From the NCBI RefSeq assembly GCF_002646595.1, contig NZ_PDUD01000002.1:62001-126000 (forward strand): a DNA stretch of 64,000 nucleotides. Direction: 5' to 3'. This DNA comes from Flavilitoribacter nigricans DSM 23189 = NBRC 102662 (GTDB lineage: Bacteria; Bacteroidota; Bacteroidia; Chitinophagales; Saprospiraceae). The notes beneath the pieces are model-generated. The model had not been told where the DNA came from and did not search any database. It saw only the letters and a program-made list of their open reading frames with translations. Shown here in pieces: positions 26,353 to 34,906 of this stretch. The translations under genes and the position numbers were made by a program. Position 1 is the stretch's first letter, and each line of letters begins with the position of its first letter.

Positions 26353-27822
26353 ATGACTACCATATCTACCCATACCAACCTGGCCCCCGATCTAAAGATC
26401 TCCCGCATACTTACTGGTCTCTGGCAGATCGCGGACATGGAGCGCGATGGTCGGCAGATCGATCTGGAGCAGACGGCCCAACACATGCGCCCCTATCTGG
26501 CCGCCGGCCTCAGTACTTTCGATATGGCTGACCATTACGGCTCGGCCGAACTCATTGCCGGGAAGTTCCGGCAGGAAGTCGGTGCGGATCAGGTACAGCT
26601 ATTGACCAAATGGGTCCCCACTCCCGGCCGACATAGCAAAGCGACCGTCCGGGAGGCCGTCCAGCGCGCACTGGATCGGCTGCAGATGGAACAACTCGAT
26701 CTACTCCAATACCACGCCTGGAATTACGCCGATCCGGCCTGGCTGGATGATCTGTTTTGGTTGCAGGAATTACGGGAAGAAGGTCTGATCCGCCATCTGG
26801 GTCTCACTAACTTTGATGCCGCTCATCTGAACCTCGTCATTCACAGCGGTATCCGGGTTGTTTCCAATCAGATCTCCTACTCCCTGATCGATCAGCGGGC
26901 CGCCGTAGCCATGACGCAGGTGTGCCGGGAGCACGGCATCAAGATCCTGGCCTTCGGCACCCTGGCCGGTGGCTTGCTTACGGAAAAGTGGATCGATCGA
27001 CCGGAAATCCCGGCAAATGAGATGACTACCTGGTCGCAAATGAAATACAAACGTTTCATCGATGTAGCCGGCGGCTGGAAGGTTTTTCAGTCCCTGCTGA
27101 AGACCCTGGAAGCGGTAGCCCGAAAACATCAGGTATCCATCGCCAATGTCGCCACCGGCTACCTGTTGCAGCAGCCGGAGGTCGGTGGTGTCATTATCGG
27201 TGCCCGCCTGGGACTTCATCAGCATATTGAAAATAATCTACGAACCTTGCAGCTCCAGCTGGACGACGAAGATCGAAAAGAGATCCAGACCAGTCTGAAC
27301 CGATTGGATCCCATTCCCGGCCATTGCGGTGATGAATATCGCCGTCCACCCTTTCTCACCGCTTCCGGGGATCTGAGTCATCATATTGCTAAACTACCAC
27401 CACCCTATCCGGTTCAGGAAAGCCATTCCGGACGGCAAAAGGCCCTCAGCGGCACCGTTTGGGAAGATCTGGCCGGATTCAGCCGGGCCGTCCGCGTCGG
27501 CAATCGCATCCTGGTTTCAGGCACCACGGCTACCCACGGGGACCGGCTGATCGGCGGTAATGATCCGGCCGCCCAGACGCACTTTGTGATCGATAAGATT
27601 GCCGGGGCCATCCAGTCGCTGGGTGGGCAATTAGAGGATGTGGTCCGTACCCGCATCTTTGTACAACGGCTGGAGGACTGGGAAGCGGTAGCTAGAGCAC
27701 ACGGGCAACGTTTTGCGGGTATTCAGCCGGCTAATACGCTGGTCAGGGCTGATCTGGTGGGGGACGGGTATTTAGTGGAGATGGAGGCGGAGGCGGTATT
27801 GGACCAGGATAGCGGGAATTAG
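26353..27822 (+). CDS. Aldo/keto reductase-RidA fusion protein
   Basis: A 489-residue two-domain cytosolic enzyme. The start at 26353 is taken because the AKR fold begins right after it (LKISRILTGLWQIAD); 64 upstream codons overlap the permease gene and look non-coding. The N-terminal AKR domain (about 1-335) keeps the catalytic tetrad D57, Y62, K86 and H121 (FDMADHYG, LTKW, LQYHAW) and an NADP-site C-terminal part (GVIIGAR). After a ~35-residue linker comes a RidA/YjgF domain (about 372-489, RAVRVGNRILVSGTTATHG, ending MEAEAVL) with the conserved arginine in VRTRIFV. RidA deaminates reactive imines/enamines, so the fusion could reduce a carbonyl and clear or process an imine. Physiological substrate unknown. 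Confidence 0.88.
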   Translation: MTTISTHTNLAPDLKISRILTGLWQIADMERDGRQIDLEQTAQHMRPYLAAGLSTFDMADHYGSAELIAGKFRQEVGADQVQLLTKWVPTPGRHSKATVREAVQRALDRLQMEQLDLLQYHAWNYADPAWLDDLFWLQELREEGLIRHLGLTNFDAAHLNLVIHSGIRVVSNQISYSLIDQRAAVAMTQVCREHGIKILAFGTLAGGLLTEKWIDRPEIPANEMTTWSQMKYKRFIDVAGGWKVFQSLLKTLEAVARKHQVSIANVATGYLLQQPEVGGVIIGARLGLHQHIENNLRTLQLQLDDEDRKEIQTSLNRLDPIPGHCGDEYRRPPFLTASGDLSHHIAKLPPPYPVQESHSGRQKALSGTVWEDLAGFSRAVRVGNRILVSGTTATHGDRLIGGNDPAAQTHFVIDKIAGAIQSLGGQLEDVVRTRIFVQRLEDWEAVARAHGQRFAGIQPANTLVRADLVGDGYLVEMEAEAVLDQDSGN

Positions 27823-27832
27823 CTTCATGGAT

Positions 27833-27910
27833 GTATACAGACGCGAAGCGGTTTGAGCATCCTGACGGTAACCAGCACGTCCGGACCAAACCACTTCGCG
27901 TCTTGTATAT
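27833..27910. repeat. Long imperfect inverted repeat between convergent genes
   Basis: gtatacagacgcgaagcggttt (27833-27854; given in parts: gtatacag, acgcgaag, cggttt) is mirrored by aaaccacttcgcgtcttgtatat (27888-27910; aaacca, cttcgcgt, cttgtatat) with few mismatches around a 33-base loop. It could end transcription from both sides. It shares the agacgcgaag word with the fragment at 17913-17938. Confidence 0.6.
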
Positions 27911-27945
27911 CAGCTGCATTATATGCGCTGCCTAATTCTCCCGGT

Positions 27946-28539
27946 TTACAAACTCCATTTTCTATCTCCGGATTCCAGCGGCATACAGCCATCATAGCCG
28001 CCCGGGATCGGATCGTAGCGGAGTACCTCCGTGCCGATCTTTTCTGAGGAAAGGTAAGCACCGATCACCATCATTTTCAGGGAGCGGTAAAAACCGATGG
28101 GTTCCTGCTCTCCGACGGCGGTGCCCCAGACCTGGCCCCTGAACTTACCCGAGTCCGCTTCGGCGGCCCGGAATACGGCGGCGCGATCTTCGTCGCTGAG
28201 GTCGGCAAAAGGAGCGCCGTATGCTTCGGCGGCCTTGGCGTTAAAAGCGGCAATATCTTCCCGGACCTGCTCCTGGCTTTCGGCATCGTACGCCATGGCA
28301 AAGACTTTATCCAGGAAGAGGTCTACCTTGACATCCAGGGCGCCGGGCGTGTCCGTTTGCGGGATCAGCGTATCGGCGAAAGCGGTCACAAACAGCGCTT
28401 CGTCTTCGGTGAAAAACTGTGGCTGCCAGTCGAGACGATTTTCGGACTGACAGGATTGTAGCAGGCTCAGTAAGGCGGGCGCCAGAGCGGTACCGCCGGT
28501 GAGGAGCCCGGTATTTCGGAGTGCGGTTCTGCGATTCAT
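27946..28539 (-). CDS. Gluconate 2-dehydrogenase subunit 3 family protein (small subunit)
   Basis: A 197-residue exported small subunit. The start at 28539 opens on a Tat-type leader, MNRRTALRNTG, with the hydrophobic core ending at a lipobox-like LLQS|C30; the upstream in-frame extension lacks signal character. The mature part carries the family's FFTEDEALFVTAFADTLIPQTDTPGA and closes with YDPIPGGYDGC. The large GMC subunit gene ends 4 bases upstream and has no leader of its own, so it is expected to travel through the Tat pore with this subunit. The pair resembles membrane-bound sugar or glucoside dehydrogenases that feed electrons to the respiratory chain; substrate is not determined by the sequence. 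Confidence 0.88.
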   Translation of the reverse strand: MNRRTALRNTGLLTGGTALAPALLSLLQSCQSENRLDWQPQFFTEDEALFVTAFADTLIPQTDTPGALDVKVDLFLDKVFAMAYDAESQEQVREDIAAFNAKAAEAYGAPFADLSDEDRAAVFRAAEADSGKFRGQVWGTAVGEQEPIGFYRSLKMMVIGAYLSSEKIGTEVLRYDPIPGGYDGCMPLESGDRKWSL

Positions 28540-28543
28540 AAGA

Positions 28544-30250
28544 TCAGATGTTTTGTTTATTGAGTTCGGATACCGCGTGGTCAGCCGCACGCGCCGTGAT
28601 GGCCATATAGGTTAGGGAGGGATTCACGCAAGACGAAGAGGTCATGCAGGCCCCGTCCGTCACGAACACATTCTTGGCGCCGTGCACCTGGTTGAATTCG
28701 TTAAGTACGGACGTTTTGGGGTCACGTCCCATGCGGGCCGTTCCCATTTCGTGAATGCCATAACCCATTTCGTGGTGGTTGTTGAAGCCCACTATATCCT
28801 TTACTCCACAGCGTTCGAGCATTTCGACGGCATCTACCTGGATCCGATCATTAAGGGCTTTTTCGTTCTCTTTGAACTCGGCGTCAATCGATAAGGTCGG
28901 TTGGCCCCACTTGTCGAGCACATCCTTATTCAGGTATACTCGATTGTCGTGGTACGGCAGACATTCGGAGAAACCGGTGATGAAAAACTCCCAGGGCCCC
29001 GGTTGGAAGAGCTGCTCTTTGAAATCCGCGCCGAAGGAATTCTGGTTGGCGGCCTCGCGGGCTCCCGCCCGACCGGCACCGCCCTGGAAGCCAAAGCCCC
29101 GTACGAATTTGTCGGACTTGGTGGCCTCGTCCAGATTGACGTAGCGCGGTATGTAGATGCCGTTGGGACGGCGTCCTTTGTAGTATTTATCGTCAAAACC
29201 TTCCACGCGGCCCATGGCACCGATCCGGTAGGTGTGGTCCATCAGGTTGTGCCCCAGTTCGCCGCTGTCGTTACCCAGGCCGTTCTCAAAGCGATTGGAC
29301 TTAGAATTGAGCAGGATCTGGGTGCTGCTGAGGCAGGAAGCATTGCAGAAAATGATGCGGGCTTTGTATTCGATCGCTTCGTTGGTCTCCGCATCGATAA
29401 TGCGCACACCCGTCGCTTTGCCCAGCTGGTCGTCGTAGATGATCGACTGCACGATGGAAAACGGCCGGATGGTGAGGTTGCCCGTCGCATTGGCGGCCGG
29501 CAGGGTCACCGCATTACTGCTGAAATAAGCGCCGTAAGGGCAGCCGCGACTGCAGCGATTCCGGTACTGGCACTGTCCCCGACCGTTGTGGGGAACCGTC
29601 AGGTGGGCACAACGCCCGATGATCAGATGCCGCCCGGGGAATTGCTTTTCGAGGCGCTGTTTCAGGTCTTTTTCTACGCAATTGAGTTCCATCGCCGGCA
29701 GAAAATGGCTGTCCGGCAGATGGGGCAATCCCAGAGGTTCACCGCTGATACCGGCAAATTTTTCCACGTAGGTATACCACGGTTCGATATCCTTATACCG
29801 GATCGGCCAGTCGACCCCGTAACCGTCTTTGGCATTCGCTTCAAAATCCAGATCACTCCAGCGATAGGTCTGTTTGCCCCACAGAATGGAACGGCCGCCC
29901 ATCTGGTGGGCCCGGATCCAGAGGAAGGGTTTGTCTTCCGTGTAGGGATTCTCCTCGTCGTTGGCGTGGAAGTGTTCGGTGTCTTTACCGATGAAACCGG
30001 AGCGGATCCCTTTGTAGTGTTTTTTTTGTTCTTCCGGTGTCAGGCCACCCCGCAATTCCATATCCCACGGATCGAGGTTCATGGTTGGATAATCGACGAC
30101 GTGTTCTACGATGCGGCCCCGTTCGAGCACGAGGGTCTTCAAGCCTTTTTCGCAGAGTTCTTTAGCCGCCCATCCCCCGCTGATACCGGAGCCGATGACG
30201 ATGGCGTCATAGGTGACGTCCTTTTCGGCGTCGATGTTAAAATTGGCCAT
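28544..30250 (-). CDS. GMC-family flavin oxidoreductase (large dehydrogenase subunit)
   Basis: A 568-residue FAD-dependent dehydrogenase of the glucose-methanol-choline family. The Rossmann motif for FAD is VIGSGISGGWAA (residues 18-29). The region RNRCSRGCPYGAYFSSNA in the middle has several cysteines typical of the bacterial gluconate/glucoside dehydrogenase subgroup, and the C-terminus has the active-site HEMGYGIHEMGTARMG and NVFVTDGACMTSSSCVNPSLTYMA. It has no signal peptide and is followed by its Tat-targeted partner, hence the hitchhiker export model. Related two-subunit enzymes oxidise hydroxyls of sugars, including C3 of glucosides; whether this one acts on the glycans degraded elsewhere in the window is speculation. 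Confidence 0.92.
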   Translation of the reverse strand: MANFNIDAEKDVTYDAIVIGSGISGGWAAKELCEKGLKTLVLERGRIVEHVVDYPTMNLDPWDMELRGGLTPEEQKKHYKGIRSGFIGKDTEHFHANDEENPYTEDKPFLWIRAHQMGGRSILWGKQTYRWSDLDFEANAKDGYGVDWPIRYKDIEPWYTYVEKFAGISGEPLGLPHLPDSHFLPAMELNCVEKDLKQRLEKQFPGRHLIIGRCAHLTVPHNGRGQCQYRNRCSRGCPYGAYFSSNAVTLPAANATGNLTIRPFSIVQSIIYDDQLGKATGVRIIDAETNEAIEYKARIIFCNASCLSSTQILLNSKSNRFENGLGNDSGELGHNLMDHTYRIGAMGRVEGFDDKYYKGRRPNGIYIPRYVNLDEATKSDKFVRGFGFQGGAGRAGAREAANQNSFGADFKEQLFQPGPWEFFITGFSECLPYHDNRVYLNKDVLDKWGQPTLSIDAEFKENEKALNDRIQVDAVEMLERCGVKDIVGFNNHHEMGYGIHEMGTARMGRDPKTSVLNEFNQVHGAKNVFVTDGACMTSSSCVNPSLTYMAITARAADHAVSELNKQNI

Positions 30251-30487
30251 AATTTTGTTGAATTATTTAGTCGTTTAAAGTAAGCGCCGATCCAAGATAA
30301 CTTAAGCAACAATAGTTGGACAGGCGCTGAAATAACCGGCTCCCAATTTAGGAAATTATTTTTGTGCCGCTATTATCGCAACCGCATTACTATCGGGATG
30401 AGATTTATCAGCTTGTCAAGGAAAAAGCAAACACGAGGCCCGCTTTTCAGGTTCTTAAACAAACCAAAATACAAAAAAACCGAACCT

Positions 30488-30604
30488 ATGAATAACCTAC
30501 TGAGAGGCCTCATTGCGGGCTACGGAGCCAAGAAACTGGGTGGTGGATGCTTCGGCACCATCATCGTTTTCATCATCATCTGGATGGCCCTGGGAAATTG
30601 TTAA
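30488..30604 (+). CDS. Small single-helix membrane protein (38 aa)
   Basis: A 38-residue reading frame starting MNNLLRGLIAGYGAKKLGGG and continuing with one strongly hydrophobic helix (FGTIIVFIIIWMAL) that ends two residues before the stop. Glycine/lysine-rich loop before the helix suggests the N-terminus is in the cytoplasm. The same frame can be extended upstream to 30362, but those codons look unlike protein. A TATTTTTG box (30357-30364) lies 120 bases upstream. Proteins of this size and type are common but unstudied; it might modulate a membrane complex. It stands alone between two minus-strand genes. Confidence 0.6.
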   Translation: MNNLLRGLIAGYGAKKLGGGCFGTIIVFIIIWMALGNC

Positions 30605-30665
30605 TAGAAACCACTGACCGGTAAAGGTTATAAATTTATGTCCCAGCCTACCAGGCAGGGAAGTC

Positions 30666-32006
30666 TTAGCGCAGCCCTTTCGAGGGTATGGTATAAGCCA
30701 TAAAGGCCGCTACCAGCAGTGGTACCGAAAATATAGTGAACAGTACACTGATGTTCATGCCCCAGTCGAAAAACACCCCAAACAAAAGCGGCCCGAGGAT
30801 GGCGCCAAAACGCCCGATCCCCATGGCCAGGCCAACCCCGGTGGCCCGAATGTCCGATGGATAGACATGAGCGGCGATCGGAAAAAAGGTATTGAAACCA
30901 CCCTGCACGAAAAATCCGATTAGAAAGATCAGGACGAACATGATGGCGTAGGTCAGATCCAGATTGGCGTAGGCGAGCATAATGCCAAAGGCGATCACCA
31001 GAAAGGTCAGGATCGTCCGTTTGGGCCCAAAATAACTGGCCGACAAACCCATCGCGATTACCCCGATCAATGCTCCCAGGTTGAGCGCCATACCGGCGTA
31101 AGTCGCCCAGGTAAAGGGCATACCGGCGTCCGTGGCGATGCTCGGCACCCAGCTCATCAGGGTGTATAAGGTCATAAAGCCGAAGAAGATGCCCGTCCAC
31201 AGTCGCAGGGTGGAGCCTTTAAATTCCGTAGACAGCAGTGCTTTCCAATGGGTATTGCCCGATGATTGCGAGTTACTGACCGGAGCATTGCCCCCCGATA
31301 GCTCATTCGCCGTCAGCGGTGGCTGCTGCATTTTAGCGAGTAACTGATTGATCCGGCCCAACTGGTCCGTCCCCGGCTGCTTGCTCAGAAACGCCAGTGA
31401 TTCGGGCATCAGGAACCAGACCAGGATCAGCATCAGTAAAGAAACCGAGCCGGCAAACAAGTAAGCAAAACGCCAGCCGAATTCCGGTACCGCCCAGGCC
31501 GCAAAAAAGCCGGTCAGGATCGCTCCGAACGGCCATCCACCCTGGATCAGGCCCACATTGAAATCAAATGTCTTTTTATTGGAATATTCGGAAGTGATGG
31601 TCGCCATGGAGGGAATGATCCCCCCGATCCCCAGACCAGTGATCACCCGCAATACCAGGATCTGCCAGTAGGCTGTACACAGGTAGACCGACAGCATCCC
31701 GACCGTATTCAGCACCAGCGATAATATAAAAACATTCCTCCGGCCGATCTTGTCTCCCAGCGGAGCAATGAATATGGCCCCCAGCGTCATTCCGATCAAT
31801 CCCGTACTGAAGATCCATCCCAACTGGCTTTTCGAAAGTCCCCATTCGGACATGATCTCCGTGCCGGTGTAGGAAACGACCAGCACGTCCATCCCGTCGT
31901 TCATATTTAATACAAAGCACAAAGCCACCACCATGATCTGAAAGGCGGACATGGGGCGATCGTCCAGGCGTTGTTTGAGTTGGTTACGAATGTCGCTCTG
32001 TTCCAC
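30666..32006 (-). CDS. MFS transporter, aromatic-acid:H+ symporter (AAHS) type
   Basis: A 446-residue transporter with 12 helices. It begins at GTG because the conserved pre-helix segment DIRNQLKQRLDDRPMSAFQ lies between this codon and the first in-frame ATG. The loop 2-3 signature is GDKIGRRNVFILSLV, and the helix-1 acidic motif NMNDGMDVLVV (D-x-x-D) matches the AAHS subgroup of 4-hydroxybenzoate and related acid carriers. The second signature after helix 8 is weak (SASYFGPKRTIL). It follows the alcohol dehydrogenase gene by 115 bases on the same strand and may share its transcript. Bacteroidota homologues are often linked with sugar-acid or aromatic-acid uptake; the substrate here is not known. 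Confidence 0.88.
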   Translation of the reverse strand: MEQSDIRNQLKQRLDDRPMSAFQIMVVALCFVLNMNDGMDVLVVSYTGTEIMSEWGLSKSQLGWIFSTGLIGMTLGAIFIAPLGDKIGRRNVFILSLVLNTVGMLSVYLCTAYWQILVLRVITGLGIGGIIPSMATITSEYSNKKTFDFNVGLIQGGWPFGAILTGFFAAWAVPEFGWRFAYLFAGSVSLLMLILVWFLMPESLAFLSKQPGTDQLGRINQLLAKMQQPPLTANELSGGNAPVSNSQSSGNTHWKALLSTEFKGSTLRLWTGIFFGFMTLYTLMSWVPSIATDAGMPFTWATYAGMALNLGALIGVIAMGLSASYFGPKRTILTFLVIAFGIMLAYANLDLTYAIMFVLIFLIGFFVQGGFNTFFPIAAHVYPSDIRATGVGLAMGIGRFGAILGPLLFGVFFDWGMNISVLFTIFSVPLLVAAFMAYTIPSKGLR

Positions 32007-32121
32007 TTGTTCTTGTTTTGTCGTTTTAAATTGGGAGGTTTACACCTGATTTTGGGGTTGAGTAGTGGTCGGTGATCTTTGATTAATATCGCCGAATTCC
32101 TAATCCAACCGCACTTCCAGA

Positions 32122-33132
32122 TCAGATCCTAACAATAATCTTACTATCGCCTCCGGCAGCCGCTTGTTCCAGTCCGGACTGAAGATCGGGTAAAGACACA
32201 TAATTCGAAATGATCATTCCCGGTGTAATGATCCCGGCGGCGATCAATTGGATGGTACGCCGAAAATCAAACGGATGATCGTACACGATAGACGGTAATA
32301 TGGAAATACTCTGCCGGGCAATCTTCAGCGGTTGAAAAGTCGCCTGTTGGTCCGATAAGCCCAGCAGGACGATCTCCGCGCCCTGCGGAGCGGCGGCCGT
32401 GGCGAGCGATGCCGTTTGCGCCACACCGGCACATTCAAAAACGGCAACGACCTCGCTGTCCGTCCAGATACGGTTAAGTTCGGTGGCGGATATCTCCTGC
32501 TCTGTAGGTATTACTTCGGCACCCATTTCCATCGCTAATTTTTGCTTGTCGGGAATGATCTCTACCGTAAATACCCGATAGCCCAGCGATAGGGCCACAT
32601 GGGTAAGGAGCAGTCCAATTGCTCCCAAGCCGATGACGGCAATGGTATCTCCCGGCCGGGCTTTGGAAGCAAAAAGGGCGTGAATACTCACAGCGGTGGG
32701 TTCAATGGTCACGGCCTGTTCGTCGGTAATACTCTCAGGGATCGGCCAGGCGTATTCGGCGGGAAGACAAACGTATTCGGCAAAGCAACCATCACGGTTC
32801 AGACCAATCACCCGCTTGTTGGGACAGGCGTTTCCCCGGCCGCTCCGGCACATACTACACTGCAGACAGGGAATATTAGGTTCGATCACCACCCGTTGAC
32901 CGGGCATTCGGTCCGTCACTCCCGAACCGATCTTATCGATATGGCCCAAACCTTCGTGCCCGATAATGGTCGGCTTTTCCAGCGGGCGATGCCCTAAAAA
33001 GAGATGGACATCCGAGCCGCAAATCCCCACCATTTTCAGGCGGATGCGAACTTCTCCCGGTCCTGGATCGGGTAGATCAACGTCTCTGATCTCGATCCGC
33101 CGGGGCTCGCTGAGCAGTGCTGCTTTCATCAT
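32122..33132 (-). CDS. Zinc-dependent medium-chain alcohol/polyol dehydrogenase
   Basis: A 336-residue MDR enzyme. Catalytic zinc ligands are C38 (GICGSDVH), H59 and E60 (GHEGLGH); four structural-zinc cysteines are at 89, 92, 95 and 103 (CLQCSMC...NAC). The nucleotide-binding motif IGLGAIGLLL is near residue 168, with an acidic residue at the end of the second strand (VEIIPDK) indicating NAD rather than NADP. It resembles L-threonine/galactitol-phosphate/sorbitol dehydrogenase members more than ethanol dehydrogenases. It precedes the MFS transporter gene, which may bring in its substrate. A TATCTTTG promoter box lies at 33208-33215. Confidence 0.9.
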   Translation of the reverse strand: MMKAALLSEPRRIEIRDVDLPDPGPGEVRIRLKMVGICGSDVHLFLGHRPLEKPTIIGHEGLGHIDKIGSGVTDRMPGQRVVIEPNIPCLQCSMCRSGRGNACPNKRVIGLNRDGCFAEYVCLPAEYAWPIPESITDEQAVTIEPTAVSIHALFASKARPGDTIAVIGLGAIGLLLTHVALSLGYRVFTVEIIPDKQKLAMEMGAEVIPTEQEISATELNRIWTDSEVVAVFECAGVAQTASLATAAAPQGAEIVLLGLSDQQATFQPLKIARQSISILPSIVYDHPFDFRRTIQLIAAGIITPGMIISNYVSLPDLQSGLEQAAAGGDSKIIVRI

Positions 33133-33207
33133 TTGTCGTTCCTTTTCCGGTTCGGTTGAGTCATCAACTTCCCGCTAGGTACGGGCAGCTATTGTCTCAA
33201 CTTGTAA

Positions 33208-33215
33208 CAAAGATA
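33208..33215 (-). promoter_or_regulatory. Candidate -7 box of the alcohol dehydrogenase gene
   Basis: CAAAGATA reads TATCTTTG on the minus strand, an exact TAnnTTTG match 76 bases before the start codon. No -33 TTG at the correct spacing. Confidence 0.4.
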
Positions 33216-33282
33216 ATAGCGAAACGGAGAATCTGGCCTAGGGTGGGGAAAAGTATTGGATTTTAGACTTGTTAGATCAATT

Positions 33283-34245
33283 TTATTTCCGAGAGTCTTG
33301 TTTACCCGCCACAAATTCCAAAATCCGCTCCTCCGTCCAGTAATACCCCCGGGGATGCCGCTGGTGAAAGCCCACGTGGCCACCGAACTGCGGCACCAGC
33401 AGTTGCAGGTGCGGATTAGCCTCGACCGCTTCGTAAGGGTAAGCCTGATCACTCAAGAAGGAATCGTCCTGGGCGTTAATGATCAGGGTCGGCACGCTGA
33501 TCCGGGGCAATAATGGTAGGCTGGAGGCCCGCTTCCAGTAATCCTGCGCACTGGTGAAGCCGTGCACCGGAGCGGTAAATGCTTCATCAAAATCGGAGAA
33601 TCCACGGGCGTTAAAGATCTTGCTGGCGTCAATATCCGGATAGAGGTGCTGCTTGATCCGGAACTTGCGCTTCAGGTCGTTCATGAAGCGCTTGATGTAA
33701 ACATAATTGGCGGGATGTTCAATTTTCAGGCTGCAGGTATGCAGTTCCATGGGTACGGATACGCCCACAACTTTTTTCACCAGTGACGGCATGCGCCCTC
33801 CCTGTTCTCCGGTATATTTCAGGGCTACGTTCCCGCCCAGACTGAAACCAACCAGGGCGATCTCCTCGTAAACGTCACGGGCGATCAGGTTTTTTAGCAC
33901 AAAATCAAGGTCGGTAGTTTCGCCACTGTGGTACATCCGGCGCTGCCGGTTGACCTCACCGCTGCAGCTGCGAAAGTTCATGGCTACTACATCCCAGCGG
34001 TGATCATTGAAAATGCGGGCCAGCCCCTTGATGTACTGACTTTCGGATGAACCTTCCAGACCGTGCAAACCGATCACCAGCTTTTTACTGCCGGTGCGCG
34101 ACCAGTCCAGATCAATAAAATCGTCATCAGGCGTAGTGAGCCGTTCCCTTTCGTAGCGCACCGCTCGGACCCGGCGAAACAAGGAAGGATAAACAGTGGC
34201 AATATGATGATTTCGAAAAACCAGTGCTGGACGGTACGTATCCAT
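33283..34245 (-). CDS. yheT: YheT-family alpha/beta hydrolase
   Basis: A 320-residue alpha/beta-hydrolase of the YheT/EMB8 (ABHD1/3) family. The nucleophile elbow is GFSLGGNVALKY (Ser about residue 138), the conserved HGLEGSSESQYIKG follows the oxyanion strand, the acid lies in INAQDDSFL, and the catalytic histidine in FGGHVGFHQR. Members are esterases/phospholipase-like enzymes of poorly known substrate, cytosolic or membrane associated; no signal peptide is present. It stands as a single gene 150 bases upstream of nothing related, between dehydrogenase and lipoprotein genes. Family certain, function of the orthologue not. Confidence 0.92.
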   Translation of the reverse strand: MDTYRPALVFRNHHIATVYPSLFRRVRAVRYERERLTTPDDDFIDLDWSRTGSKKLVIGLHGLEGSSESQYIKGLARIFNDHRWDVVAMNFRSCSGEVNRQRRMYHSGETTDLDFVLKNLIARDVYEEIALVGFSLGGNVALKYTGEQGGRMPSLVKKVVGVSVPMELHTCSLKIEHPANYVYIKRFMNDLKRKFRIKQHLYPDIDASKIFNARGFSDFDEAFTAPVHGFTSAQDYWKRASSLPLLPRISVPTLIINAQDDSFLSDQAYPYEAVEANPHLQLLVPQFGGHVGFHQRHPRGYYWTEERILEFVAGKQDSRK

Positions 34246-34327
34246 GAATACTTTTAAAATTTACAATGGACCGCAAATTTCCACTTTCTTGGGCATACCT
34301 GCAATTTGACCGGGAAATTAAGTCCCA

Positions 34328-34861
34328 CTAGCGGTGATCAAAAGCCAGATCACTAAACGCCTCCGTTTCCGGATTGAACACCACACCCCAGCTCAATCCA
34401 TCGCAAAACAGGGCAAAACGTTCTTCCCAGTAATCGACATAGTTTTCCAAAAAATCATCCGAAGTGAGATAAAGGCCATTGATGTACACATACTTTCGAT
34501 CATTGATGATGATACCGATATACTGGATTAAAGAACCGGTAAGGTAGTCTTCCTCCATGGCCCAACCCTCCGGCTCCGACCGGCTGGGGTCCATCTCAAG
34601 GATCTTCAGGAAATTCTGCTCCAAAGGGCACAGTTCATCGGACAGGATCTGATAAAATCCTTCAACGCCCGCCGGCATGCTCCGGGTACAGGGCTCTAGG
34701 GTTTTGCCGACTTCCGGTGGAAAAACGACCCGGTATTCCGGCCGATAGGCGTACGCACCGGTGAAATCGACGATGCAAACATCCGGAGGCCCGGCTTCCT
34801 TCAGGCAGGAGCCGAATACTAAAATTGAAAAAAATGCAAGAAAAGGGAGCGCTGTTTTCAT
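34328..34861 (-). CDS. Lipoprotein of unknown function, paralogue A
   Basis: A 177-residue lipoprotein (lipobox LVFGS|C19). It is about half identical by eye to the protein encoded next to it at 34907-35434, and both share the blocks CxVDFxGAYAYRPE, FPPEVG, CP-x-EQNFLK-x-LEMDP, QYIGM/I and FSDLAF at the end. Besides the lipid-bearing cysteine, four cysteines are kept in both (in DVC, PCTR, LCPLEQ and FCDG), so two disulfides are likely in the mature protein. I do not recognise the family. The pair probably forms an operon with 45 bases between the genes; the copy here comes second. Confidence 0.8.
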   Translation of the reverse strand: MKTALPFLAFFSILVFGSCLKEAGPPDVCIVDFTGAYAYRPEYRVVFPPEVGKTLEPCTRSMPAGVEGFYQILSDELCPLEQNFLKILEMDPSRSEPEGWAMEEDYLTGSLIQYIGIIINDRKYVYINGLYLTSDDFLENYVDYWEERFALFCDGLSWGVVFNPETEAFSDLAFDHR

Positions 34862-34906
34862 ACCAATCTGTTTATATACTGACGCAAAGTGCAGGAGCGG
34901 CCATGC

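Noticed and set aside
28901-30283. 460-codon plus-strand frame opposite the GMC oxidoreductase gene
   Set aside because: Shadow frame: no start context and no domain, while the opposite strand encodes an intact flavoprotein.
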